From Gluconobacter sphaericus NBRC 12467 (lineage in GTDB: Bacteria > Pseudomonadota > Alphaproteobacteria > Acetobacterales > Acetobacteraceae), in the NCBI RefSeq assembly GCF_006539125.1, contig NZ_BJMK01000005.1, positions 62,001 through 126,000 of the forward strand: DNA of 64,000 nt, written 5' to 3'. How positions within the stretch are numbered: the first letter of the stretch is position 1; every line of letters starts with the position of its first letter. Below the pieces are notes generated by a model. The model saw only the letters and a program-made list of their open reading frames with translations. It was not told the DNA's origin and searched no databases. Of the stretch, positions 7,881 through 18,027 are shown one piece after another. The position numbers and the translations under genes were made by a program.

Positions 7881-10204
7881 TGACGGTGCCCCTGTGGCTT
7901 CCAATGCGCGCCCGCAGACGCGCTTCGCTCGTCAGTGCCACGCTGATGGCTGGAACCGCGCTCGTGGCACCGCAAAAGGTGTCTGCCAACACGATGCAGC
8001 GCGACAACTCTCATATCATCGTCATCGGCAAACCAACATCGCAGACCGATCCCCTGACCTATCTTGCGGATAGCGAAAGCTATGCCAAAAACGGCCTGAT
8101 CACATGGGAAGGCAATGTCCGCGTCTGGCAGGGCGATCACGCCATGCGCGCCGACCGCGTGACCTATGACCGCAGCACCGGCATCCTGTCAGCCAAAGGC
8201 CATGTCGCCGTCGTCGAACCCGATGGCAGCACGACCTATGCCGATTATGTCGAATTCAGCCATGGCATGCATGATGGCATCGGCAGCGGCATCTACATCC
8301 GCATGCAAGACAATGCCAAGCTCGCCGGCAACGGCATGCGCCGCACGAACGGAATGCTTAACGATCTGACGCATGCCGTCTATACGGCATGCAAGATCTG
8401 CGAGAAGAACCCCGACCTCCCCCCCTTCTGGCAGTTTCAGGCCTTCGATGCGACACAGGACGTCCAGCACAAACGCCTCGAATTCGATCATGCCTGGCTG
8501 AAAATTCTTGGCCTTCCCGTATTCTATTTCCCGTTCTTCTCCATGACCGATCCGTCCGTCAAACGGCAGAGCGGCTTCCTGATGCCGGGCATCAGCCCGC
8601 ATGACCGCTATCTCGGCACCTATTTCACGCTCCCCTATTTCTGGGCCATTGACGAGCAGCAGGACCTGACCGTCCGCGGCCTCGTCTCCACCAAGACCGG
8701 CCCTGAACTGACGGCGCAATACCGCAACCGCATGAACTTCGGCTCCGTCGATGTCACAGGCGGCGTGGCCTACGACACCAATAACGAAAGCAGGTATACC
8801 AATACCTTCGGAGACAATGTCGGCTCATCCAGCGAATATGGCGTGCAGGGCTATGTGTTCGGTCGCGCCAATTTCGCCCTGGATCGCAACTGGCAACTTG
8901 GCGCCAACATCAACGTCGCCAGTTCCGCCAACTACATGCGCGACTACCGCGTCCCCGGTTACGGTCAGGAAATACTGAATTCCAACCTGTTCCTCGAAGG
9001 ATACGGCATTGGCTCCTATATGCGTCTCGACGGACAGGCCTATCAGGGCCTGAACCAGGGCACCATCCGCAACTCGGACCTGCCCTGGGCACTTCCGCGG
9101 TTGACCTATGCCTTCCAGGGACAGCCCGACATGTTCGGCGGCCGTCTCAGCGTCCAGACAACGGACTTCAACCTGTACCGCAAGAACGGCATCAACGATC
9201 AGCGCGGCGAAGCGGCCATCCAGTGGGACCGTCCGTTCCACAACAAGCTCGGCCAGCAGTTCCTGCTGACGGCCCGACTTGATTCCATGGTCTATCACGC
9301 TACCCGAGCCTACCAGCAGCCGACCTACTATACGAATGCCGGCGGCAACCATCTCGTCGGGCAGGTCCAGCCGACCATCGCCCTGAAAATGAGCTGGCCG
9401 TTCCTGCGTGGCTTCGCCAAAGGACATGGCTCGCAGCTCCTGGAACCAATCGCCCAGATCATTGCTGCTCCCAACACCGGTAACTCGCAAAACCGCAACA
9501 TCCCCAACGAAGACAGCCTGGCCTACGAATTCACCGACACCACGCTGTTTTCCCTCAACCGTTATCTCGGTACGGATCGTCTCGACGGTGGCCTCCGCGC
9601 AAATGTGGGCATCCATCAGAACTGGTCCTGGAACGGCCACGCCATCGACATGCTTGTCGGCGAAAGCTTCCAGGAACATATCGACCACAACCGCCTGCCC
9701 TATTCCGGCCTCGACCATCACCTGTCGGACCCGGTGGGTCGCTTGCGCGTCAGCCCGAACCAGTATGTGGATGTCACGGCCCGAGGCCGCTTCAACCCGT
9801 GGACCCACCAGTTCGATTACGGCGAAGGCCTCATCAGCACCGGCGTTCCCATGTTCCGCCTGACCGGTGGCTACGTCTTCGCGCCCGTGACACCGTATTA
9901 TTACTATGCAACGAACTTCCGCGAATCCGGTCCGAACGCGCCATATCTGGTCAAGACCAGCGAAGTGACAGGCGGATTTTCAACCCACTGGCGCAATTAC
10001 CATGCGTCCGGTTTCTTCCGTCGCAGCCTGTCCAGGAAACAGTTCGTCGCAAACGGTGGCACGATCGGCTATTCCAATGACTGTTTCGGGCTGGATATCA
10101 TGTATATCAAGCAATACACCCGTATCGGCGGCGAACAACGTAACGAGACGATCCTATTCAACTTCACGTTCAAGACGATCGGCACCTTCGGAATCAACGG
10201 TTGA
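7880..10204 (+). CDS. lptD: LPS assembly outer-membrane protein LptD
   Basis: An outer-membrane beta-barrel of 774 residues that inserts LPS into the outer leaflet with the lipoprotein LptE. A signal peptide occupies about residues 1-37 (cleavage near VSANT). An OstA/LptA-like jellyroll follows (about 40-180), with a small cysteine-bearing segment TACKICEKN. The barrel occupies the rest, with the family landmark LPVFYFPFFSMTDPS. The start ATG at 7880 shares one base with the lptG stop (TGATG); an in-frame upstream codon lies inside lptG and is not favoured. lptF-lptG-lptD-surA together make an LPS export and outer-membrane biogenesis unit. Confidence 0.94.
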   Translation: MTVPLWLPMRARRRASLVSATLMAGTALVAPQKVSANTMQRDNSHIIVIGKPTSQTDPLTYLADSESYAKNGLITWEGNVRVWQGDHAMRADRVTYDRSTGILSAKGHVAVVEPDGSTTYADYVEFSHGMHDGIGSGIYIRMQDNAKLAGNGMRRTNGMLNDLTHAVYTACKICEKNPDLPPFWQFQAFDATQDVQHKRLEFDHAWLKILGLPVFYFPFFSMTDPSVKRQSGFLMPGISPHDRYLGTYFTLPYFWAIDEQQDLTVRGLVSTKTGPELTAQYRNRMNFGSVDVTGGVAYDTNNESRYTNTFGDNVGSSSEYGVQGYVFGRANFALDRNWQLGANINVASSANYMRDYRVPGYGQEILNSNLFLEGYGIGSYMRLDGQAYQGLNQGTIRNSDLPWALPRLTYAFQGQPDMFGGRLSVQTTDFNLYRKNGINDQRGEAAIQWDRPFHNKLGQQFLLTARLDSMVYHATRAYQQPTYYTNAGGNHLVGQVQPTIALKMSWPFLRGFAKGHGSQLLEPIAQIIAAPNTGNSQNRNIPNEDSLAYEFTDTTLFSLNRYLGTDRLDGGLRANVGIHQNWSWNGHAIDMLVGESFQEHIDHNRLPYSGLDHHLSDPVGRLRVSPNQYVDVTARGRFNPWTHQFDYGEGLISTGVPMFRLTGGYVFAPVTPYYYYATNFRESGPNAPYLVKTSEVTGGFSTHWRNYHASGFFRRSLSRKQFVANGGTIGYSNDCFGLDIMYIKQYTRIGGEQRNETILFNFTFKTIGTFGING

Positions 10205-10206
10205 GC

Positions 10207-11580
10207 ATGTCCAAGACCCACTGCATCGCCTCTACGGCCCTGGCTGCCCTTCTCGCCTTCTCGGCAGCCCTCCCCGCCACGGCAGCCCCGCATCACAAGG
10301 CAGACCCGAAAGCGGCTTCGAAAACTGCGGCGACCAAGCAGGACGCTCCTCCAGCCAAGCCGCCCGAGGATCAGATCCTGGCTGTCATCAACGGACAGGT
10401 CCTCACGCAGCGTGACGTGGACAACCGTGCAAAGCTCTTCGTGCTTTCGACCGGCCTGCCCATAAGCCCGGAAATCATGAAGCGCATGCGCGGCCAGATC
10501 ATCCACCAGTTGATCGACGAGCGCCTGAAAACGCAGGAAATTCTGAAGCTCCACATCAACGTGGAGCCGGATCAGATCGCAGGCGCCATCTCGAACATCG
10601 AACAGCGCAACGGCATGCCCAAGAATGCCCTGCGGAGCCGTCTGGCCTCGGATGGCGTGTCACTGACGACGCTGATCGACCAGATTCGGGTGCAGATCGG
10701 CTGGATGCAGGTCCTGCGTGAGAAGCTGGGAGAAGAAGGCCGGATCACAGCCACCCAGATCAGCCAGCGCGAGCAGGCCCTTCAGGCCGAGCAGGGTCGC
10801 CCCCAATATTTCATGAGCGAAATCTTCGTGCCCGTGGCCGACCCACGTCATGACGAAAACGAACTCGCCTTCACCAAGACGATCATTTCCCAGCTCCGTG
10901 AAGGCGCGCCATTCCCGATCGTAGCCGCCCAGTTCTCGCAGGCCCAGTCGGCTCTCGATGGCGGCTCCATGGGCTGGATGCAGGAGGACAATCTTGATCC
11001 GCAGGTCGTCAACATCGTCCGCCAGATGCCGATCGGTGCCATTTCCAACCCGATCCAGGTTGCAGGCGGGTTCGTGATCGCGACCGTTCAATCAAAGCGC
11101 GTGGTTGGAAAACAGATGGGCACCCAGCTCGACCTGCGGCAGGCTTTCTTCCCGTTCGATACGCCCCTGAACCCGCAGAACCCGACCGAACAGCAGCGTG
11201 CTGCCTTGCAGAAAGCCACAGCAGCCGTGCAGACGGTTCATAGCTGTGACGCCATGGAAGCGCTTAACAAATCTCTTGGCGAAAAACGTCCCAGCAATCC
11301 GGGTTCGCAGATCCTCGAGCGCCTGATGCCCCAGATGAAAGCAGTTCTCGACGCACTCCCCCCCAACAAGGTCAGCCGTCCCCTGGTCTCGATGGACGGT
11401 ATTGCCCTGCTCATGATCTGCAACCGGCAACAGAAAAACCTGGCCCAGCAGAGCCCGAGCGAAATCGCTGATCAGCTTATGAATGAGCGTGTCGAGCAGG
11501 CCTCCCGCCAGCTTCAGCGCGACCTTCAGCGCCGTGCGATCATCGAGATGCGTCCCGCTGCCAAGACGGCCTTCAACTGA
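10207..11580 (+). CDS. surA: Periplasmic chaperone and peptidyl-prolyl isomerase SurA
   Basis: A periplasmic chaperone for outer-membrane proteins such as LptD. It has a signal peptide (cleavage near ATAAP), a Pro/Ala/Lys-rich linker, then a SurA N-terminal helical domain from about residue 55 (ILAVINGQVLTQRDVDNR). One parvulin (PpiC-type) domain follows at about 200-300 (SQAQSALDGGSMGWMQ), then a C-terminal segment. Many SurA proteins have two parvulin domains; only one is clearly visible here. ATG 10207 is chosen; a TTG at 10201 overlapping the lptD stop is an alternative and has slightly better spacing to an upstream GGA. Confidence 0.9.
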   Translation: MSKTHCIASTALAALLAFSAALPATAAPHHKADPKAASKTAATKQDAPPAKPPEDQILAVINGQVLTQRDVDNRAKLFVLSTGLPISPEIMKRMRGQIIHQLIDERLKTQEILKLHINVEPDQIAGAISNIEQRNGMPKNALRSRLASDGVSLTTLIDQIRVQIGWMQVLREKLGEEGRITATQISQREQALQAEQGRPQYFMSEIFVPVADPRHDENELAFTKTIISQLREGAPFPIVAAQFSQAQSALDGGSMGWMQEDNLDPQVVNIVRQMPIGAISNPIQVAGGFVIATVQSKRVVGKQMGTQLDLRQAFFPFDTPLNPQNPTEQQRAALQKATAAVQTVHSCDAMEALNKSLGEKRPSNPGSQILERLMPQMKAVLDALPPNKVSRPLVSMDGIALLMICNRQQKNLAQQSPSEIADQLMNERVEQASRQLQRDLQRRAIIEMRPAAKTAFN

Positions 11581-11581
11581 C

Positions 11582-12400
11582 GTGTCCCTTCCTTCACTGC
11601 GTGACACCATCCAGGCCCATGGCCTTGATGCAAAGAAATCCCTCGGCCAGCACTTCCTGCTCGATCCGGGCATCTGCGCCCGGATCGCAGCTCTTGGCGG
11701 CGATCTGACAGGACGCAGCGTCGTCGAAATCGGCCCCGGTCCCGGCGGCCTGACCCGCGCCCTGCTGGACACCCCTGCCAGCCGTGTCGATGTCGTAGAA
11801 ATCGACGAACGCGCCTGGCCCCTGCTGGACGAACTGGCCACCTACTACCCGGACCGCCTGCACGTCGTCCGTCAGGACGCCCTGAAGCTGGACGCTGCGG
11901 CTCTGGCCCCTGCTCCACGCCAGATCATTGCGAACCTGCCCTATAACGTTGCCACCCCCCTGCTCGTGGGCTGGTTGCGTCAGGCCTCGCAGTGGGAACG
12001 ACTCTCGCTGATGTTCCAGCTCGAAGTCGCGGAACGTATTTGCGCAGCTCCGGGAAGCTCGGCTTACGGACGCCTCGCAGTACTCTCTCAATGGTGCGCC
12101 TCGTGCTCGGTTGCCCTGCGCATCCCTCCGGCCGCGTTCTCACCACCGCCCAAGGTCCATTCCGCAGTCGCCGTCATCATACCCCATGCCGAACAGCCTT
12201 CTCCGCAGTTGTTCCGCGCCATGGAGCAGGTCACGGCAGCAGCCTTCGGCCAACGTCGCAAAATGCTGCGCTCTTCACTGAAATCCATCGGCGGCGAACG
12301 CCTGCTGGAACAGGCCGAAATCGAACCAACCCGCCGGGCCGAAACGCTTTCGGTCGCCGAATTCGCGCGACTGGCGGAACTGAATCTCGCCAGCCGCTGA
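11582..12400 (+). CDS. rsmA: 16S rRNA (adenine1518/1519-N6)-dimethyltransferase
   Basis: KsgA/RsmA of 272 residues, which dimethylates two adjacent adenines in the 3' terminal hairpin of 16S rRNA during 30S maturation. SAM-binding and catalytic motifs are present: GQHF at 22-25, EIGPGPGG at 49-56 and the NLPY catalytic motif at 118-121. The GTG at 11582, one base after the surA stop, gives the standard length; the in-frame extension upstream lies within surA. pdxA, often found between surA and rsmA, is absent here. It converges on cfa with only 6 bp between the stop codons. Confidence 0.94.
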   Translation: MSLPSLRDTIQAHGLDAKKSLGQHFLLDPGICARIAALGGDLTGRSVVEIGPGPGGLTRALLDTPASRVDVVEIDERAWPLLDELATYYPDRLHVVRQDALKLDAAALAPAPRQIIANLPYNVATPLLVGWLRQASQWERLSLMFQLEVAERICAAPGSSAYGRLAVLSQWCASCSVALRIPPAAFSPPPKVHSAVAVIIPHAEQPSPQLFRAMEQVTAAAFGQRRKMLRSSLKSIGGERLLEQAEIEPTRRAETLSVAEFARLAELNLASR

Positions 12401-12406
12401 AGGCTC

Positions 12407-13627
12407 TTACGACTTCGCGCTTTCCCGTTCACGCTCGAACATGTAGTCCCGCGTGAACGGCACAGCGTCGATCGACCTGGTCAACTGAAGCTGGAAGTTC
12501 ATGTGCCCCTGCACGCGGAACGCCAGCTCGGCCCCTACGAGATAGAACTCGAACATCCGGACAAATCGCTCGTCATAAAGTGACTGGATCTTATCGCGGT
12601 TGGCGTCAAAACGCTTGCGCCATTCCGCCAGCGTGCGTGCGTAATGCAGGCGCAGCACTTCGCAGTCCGTCATCCACAGCCCCGACCGCTCAATCGCCGC
12701 CAGCGTCTCGCTCAGCGCAGGCGAATATCCACCCGGGAAAATATATTTCTGGATCCAGGGATTGGTCGTCCCCGGCCCGTCCATACGCCCGATGGAATGG
12801 ATCAGCGCCACGCCATCCGGCTTGAGGCAGGCTTTCAGCTGTTTGAAAAATGCCTCAAACTGTGGCGGCCCAACATGCTCAAACATTCCCACCGAGACGA
12901 TCCGGTCGAACTGCTGATGCAGGTTGCGGTAGTCGATCAGTTCGAAGCGCACCTGATCCTCAAGCCCCTCGTCCTTCGCCCGCTTCCGCGCCACCTCGAG
13001 CTGCTCGCGTGACAGCGTGATACCCAGAACCTTCGCGCCATAATCCTTCGCCAGCGTCAGAGCCATGCCACCCCATCCACAGCCGATATCAAGCACCGCG
13101 AGCCCCGGACGATCCAGATTAAGCTTGGACGCAATATGCCGCTTCTTGGCGACCTGCGCTTCTTCCAGCGTCATATCCTCGCGCGCAAAATAGGCGCAGG
13201 AATACTGCCGGTCCTTGTCCAGGAACAGATCGTACAGTGCCCCGTTCAGATCATAGTGGTGAGCGACATTACTGCGGGATTTCTTGAGAGAATTGAGCGT
13301 CTTCCACGCCCGCGTCACATAGCGCAGACGGTCTTCAATTTCTTCGAAGACATGCCCGTGCCCGTTGATGTTTTCCATCAGGACCGTCAGCAGCGTCTCA
13401 AGCGTACAGCCGTCAGGCACGATACTGCCCGCCATGTATTCCTCGCCGAACGCCAGACCGGAATTGATGATCAGGGCCCGCTCCGCCTGTTTGGTGAGTA
13501 GATGAAGTCCGGCTTCAAGTCCCGGCTTGCGGCCACGATAGGTACGGACAGTCCCGTCACTGAACGTGACCCTCAGGCTTCCTGTCTGGATGAACTTCCT
13601 CAAGACAAAACCAAGAATCCGTCTCAT
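12407..13627 (-). CDS. cfa: Cyclopropane-fatty-acyl-phospholipid synthase
   Basis: A SAM-dependent enzyme of 406 residues that adds a methylene bridge to unsaturated acyl chains of membrane phospholipids, usually in stationary phase or acid stress. The N-terminal lipid-interacting domain covers about residues 1-110. HYDL at 124-127 and the SAM motif VLDIGCGWGG at 178-187 begin the methyltransferase domain. VSVGMFEHVG follows, and the C-terminal DCEVLRLHYARTL is typical. The gene is monocistronic and lies between two convergent or terminated units. Confidence 0.92.
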   Translation of the reverse strand: MRRILGFVLRKFIQTGSLRVTFSDGTVRTYRGRKPGLEAGLHLLTKQAERALIINSGLAFGEEYMAGSIVPDGCTLETLLTVLMENINGHGHVFEEIEDRLRYVTRAWKTLNSLKKSRSNVAHHYDLNGALYDLFLDKDRQYSCAYFAREDMTLEEAQVAKKRHIASKLNLDRPGLAVLDIGCGWGGMALTLAKDYGAKVLGITLSREQLEVARKRAKDEGLEDQVRFELIDYRNLHQQFDRIVSVGMFEHVGPPQFEAFFKQLKACLKPDGVALIHSIGRMDGPGTTNPWIQKYIFPGGYSPALSETLAAIERSGLWMTDCEVLRLHYARTLAEWRKRFDANRDKIQSLYDERFVRMFEFYLVGAELAFRVQGHMNFQLQLTRSIDAVPFTRDYMFERERESAKS

Positions 13628-13702
13628 TCCGATCTCCTGTTTCCAATACTGGGAAAAAACCCGAACAGGTCTGAAGTTGTACTCCTCCGGAAGAACAGAG
13701 AC

Positions 13703-13740
13703 AAAAAAACCCGGCCGGGAAGAATCCCGGCCGGGTTTTT
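13703..13740 (-). terminator. Rho-independent terminator of the rpsF-rpsR-rplI operon
   Basis: A perfect 11-bp stem (13710-13720 with 13725-13735, arms CCCGGCCGGGA / TCCCGGCCGGG) around the loop AGAA. It is flanked by seven A on the left and five T on the right, so it can terminate in both directions. It lies 26 bp past the rplI stop codon and upstream of cfa. Confidence 0.93.
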
Positions 13741-13765
13741 CAGGACAAGGTCCTCGGTAAAAGCC

Positions 13766-14356
13766 TCAGGCTTCTTCCGATGCCTCGGCAGCTTCAGCAG
13801 CAGCCTCTTCGGCGGCATTCTCAGCCTGCAGTTCGCCAAGGATATTCTCATCCTCGTCCTGCTCGCCAATGGCTTCGCCACGAGCCTGACGCTCCGCTTC
13901 TTCACCGGAACGGGCAACGTTGACCGTCAGCGGGATGGACACTTCCGGATGCAGCACGATACGTGCTTCCGTCAGGCCAAGATGCTTGATCGGGTGTGCC
14001 AGGACAACCTGCTGACGCGAAATCGTCAGACCGGCTTCCGTAGCGGCCGCCGCGATATCGCGGGTGCTTACGGAGCCGTACAGGCTTCCGCTGTCACCAG
14101 CCTGACGGATGATAACGACGGACAGTTCATGCATGCGCTCAGCAAGACGCTCGGCCTCTTCACGCTTCTTGAGGTTCTGGGCCTCAAGCTGGGCGCGCTC
14201 GGTCTCGAAACGCTTCTTGTTGGCAACCGTGGCGCGCATGGCCTTGGCCTGGGGCAGCAGGAAGTTACGGGCATAACCCGGCTTCACGTGCACCAGGTCG
14301 CCCATCTGGCCGAGATGCTCGACCCGCTGCAGCAGGATCAGTGCGGTCTGGGACAT
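13766..14356 (-). CDS. rplI: 50S ribosomal protein L9
   Basis: L9 of 196 residues. The N-terminal rRNA-binding domain ([21 protein letters not shown]) is joined by a long helix to the C-terminal domain (about 75-150). After residue 150 there is an acidic, alanine-rich tail of about 45 residues ([18 protein letters not shown] at the end) that the roughly 150-residue E. coli protein lacks. Such low-complexity tails are common in alphaproteobacterial L9. It is the last gene of the rpsF-rpsR-rplI operon and is followed by a strong terminator. Confidence 0.96.
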   Translation of the reverse strand: MSQTALILLQRVEHLGQMGDLVHVKPGYARNFLLPQAKAMRATVANKKRFETERAQLEAQNLKKREEAERLAERMHELSVVIIRQAGDSGSLYGSVSTRDIAAAATEAGLTISRQQVVLAHPIKHLGLTEARIVLHPEVSIPLTVNVARSGEEAERQARGEAIGEQDEDENILGELQAENAAEEAAAEAAEASEEA

Positions 14357-14366
14357 GGTGCGCTCC

Positions 14367-14657
14367 TCAGCTTACGACGTAGGGGAGCAGGGCGAGGAAA
14401 CGGGCACGCTTGATCGCCTGTGCCAGCTCACGCTGCTTCTTGGCCGAAACGGCCGTGATGCGGCTCGGCACGATCTTGCCACGCTCCGAAAGGAAGCGGC
14501 TCAGCAGACGCACGTCCTTGTAGTCGATCTTCGGCGCGTTGGGGCCGGAGAACGGGCAGGACTTGCGACGACGGTAGAACGGACGACGTGCGCCAACTGC
14601 CGTGCGACGAGCAGCCGGGTTCACTTCGTTGACGTCGGGAGTGATGGTCTCGGACAT
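14367..14657 (-). CDS. rpsR: 30S ribosomal protein S18
   Basis: S18 of 96 residues. The core motif [35 protein letters not shown] and the closing [12 protein letters not shown] are all present. It binds 16S rRNA as a heterodimer with S6, whose gene lies 5 bp upstream. The N-terminal 20 residues form a short family-variable extension. A cysteine (SCPF) is retained, but there is no four-cysteine zinc set. Confidence 0.97.
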   Translation of the reverse strand: MSETITPDVNEVNPAARRTAVGARRPFYRRRKSCPFSGPNAPKIDYKDVRLLSRFLSERGKIVPSRITAVSAKKQRELAQAIKRARFLALLPYVVS

Positions 14658-14662
14658 GTTTC

Positions 14663-15145
14663 TTACTCCGCTCCGGCCGTCTCACGAGCATCGTCCTGCT
14701 CGCCACGTGCACGATATTCCTCACGGTCTTCGCTGCTGCGACGGGGACCGCCACGGCCGCTCTCGAAACGACCGGCCGGCTTGGAGCCGCCACGGAAGTT
14801 GCCGCGGTCACCACGGTCGTCGCTCTTGCGAGCCAGAACCGGAGACGGGTTCTCGTCGATCTCGTCAACGCGCAGCGTCAGAACGCGCAGCACGTCTTCG
14901 TTCAGGCCCAGCTGACGCTCCAGCTCGCGCAGCGTGTCAGGGGTGCAGTCAAGACCCAGCAGGACGTAATGGCCCTTGCGGTTCTTCTTGATGCGGTATG
15001 CGAGCGAACGCAGGCCCCAGAACTCACGCTTCTGGATGGAACCGCCGTTGTCCGTGAGCAGGGTTTCGATGGTCTCGACCAGGGTTTCCACCTGAGCCTG
15101 CGACACATCATTACGTGCGATAAGCACGCTTTCATACAATGGCAT
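14663..15145 (-). CDS. rpsF: 30S ribosomal protein S6
   Basis: S6 of 160 residues. The ferredoxin-like core is at 1-95 ([37 protein letters not shown]). A tail of about 60 residues follows, rich in Arg, Gly, Asp and Glu ([20 protein letters not shown]). In E. coli the S6 tail is shorter and is glutamylated. GAAGGGAGT precedes the ATG at a good distance. First gene of the operon; a structured leader is described separately. Confidence 0.96.
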   Translation of the reverse strand: MPLYESVLIARNDVSQAQVETLVETIETLLTDNGGSIQKREFWGLRSLAYRIKKNRKGHYVLLGLDCTPDTLRELERQLGLNEDVLRVLTLRVDEIDENPSPVLARKSDDRGDRGNFRGGSKPAGRFESGRGGPRRSSEDREEYRARGEQDDARETAGAE

Positions 15146-15168
15146 GAATACTCCCTTCGGATGAGGTC

Positions 15169-15226
15169 AACCCGAGACTGGCTCCGGCCCATGCCGGAAA
15201 CAGGGCCCATGTTTCAGGGCGCGGGT
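15169..15226 (-). promoter_or_regulatory. Possible structured S6:S18 mRNA leader
   Basis: About 25-80 nt upstream of rpsF, the transcript can fold into a three-way arrangement. An outer stem pairs ACCCG with CGGGT (15222-15226 with about 15169-15174). Inside it are two adjacent hairpins: GAAACA/TGTTTC (15197-15215) and CCGGC/GCCGG (15184-15197). Autogenous leaders bound by the S6:S18 dimer are known upstream of rpsF in many bacteria. Whether this one matches that family needs a covariance search. Confidence 0.35.
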
Positions 15227-15304
15227 ATAGCCGGCGCGATGCCACATCGCCCGGCAGGGAAAGGCGGCATTAATCACACCATGCGTCTCAAGGCAAGTCC
15301 TGCC

Positions 15305-15880
15305 TCAGAGTCGCTTCAGCTTTTGCGGCACATATTCGTCGGGAACGTCCCAGCTTTCCGGCACGATATACCGGAGTTCAAATCCTGCCCGCCGGTAATT
15401 CGGCAGCGCGTGAGGATGATCGAGCGTGCAGGTATTAACCCGCAGACGCCAACTTCCGGCCCCAAAGGCCCGGGCCACGGCATGATCCAGAAGCGCACGC
15501 CCCAGACCGCGCCCCATCCCCTGCGACAAAAGGCCGAAATAGGCCAGATTGGCATCCCCGCCCTGCCTCAGATCCAGTTCGTAAAACCCGAGCGGCTCAC
15601 CGGAGCCATCACGCAGGACCATGAACTGAACGGCAGGATCATAAAGAATTTCTGCCAGTTCAGCATCTGGCATCGACCGCCGCATCCACCAGCAGTAATC
15701 CTGCCCCACCCCCGCATACAGAACGCGATAAAGCGGCACGGCCTCATCCCCGGTTACACGGGACAGAGAATATCCTGCCGGCAAAACAGGCGACGGACGG
15801 GGCGAGCGTGTTTCCAGAAAGATGACATCCACCGCAAGACGGGTGGATGTCCCTTTCGGCTTAAGCCAGTCCGGCAGCAT
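15305..15880 (-). CDS. GNAT-family N-acetyltransferase
   Basis: A protein of 191 residues with a GNAT fold. The acetyl-CoA loop is GMGRGLGRALLDHAVARAF (about 121-139), the preceding strand is LGFYELDL, and the closing part NYRRAGFELRYIVPESWDVP is typical. It starts 24 bp after the rpoD stop on the same strand, so it is probably the last gene of dnaG-rpoD-GNAT. The acceptor substrate cannot be read from the sequence. Confidence 0.85.
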   Translation of the reverse strand: MLPDWLKPKGTSTRLAVDVIFLETRSPRPSPVLPAGYSLSRVTGDEAVPLYRVLYAGVGQDYCWWMRRSMPDAELAEILYDPAVQFMVLRDGSGEPLGFYELDLRQGGDANLAYFGLLSQGMGRGLGRALLDHAVARAFGAGSWRLRVNTCTLDHPHALPNYRRAGFELRYIVPESWDVPDEYVPQKLKRL

Positions 15881-15903
15881 CGCTCCGGTCCCGCGCCCGG
15901 CGT

Positions 15904-17862
<1,959 letters not shown>

Positions 17863-17966
17863 TCGTCTCTCCGTCAACTCCGCCGCGAGTTAGCAATCCG
17901 GCAGCGTGCAGGTGGTCGATCCTGCGCCCGAAGTCAAGATTGGCACCCCAAAGAATACAACCTTTC

Positions 17967-17995
17967 GGGAATAAAATTCATTCCGGAATCATTCC
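17967..17995. repeat. Nested inverted repeats between dnaG and rpoD
   Basis: Two small AT-rich palindromes side by side. GGAAT...ATTCC (17968-17984) encloses a short spacer, and immediately after it comes the 11-bp palindrome GGAATCATTCC (17985-17995). They fall in the 165-bp dnaG-rpoD gap about 105-135 bp before the rpoD start, where an internal promoter could lie. A protein-binding site is possible; the stems are too AT-rich for a convincing terminator. Confidence 0.3.
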
Positions 17996-18027
17996 TTCCC
18001 ATATGACGGAGCAATCTCCGGGGCCCC

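Noticed and set aside
11483-11581. An upstream-extended rsmA start inside surA
   Set aside because: RsmA has a normal length from GTG 11582; the extension merely reads through the 3' end of surA in another frame.
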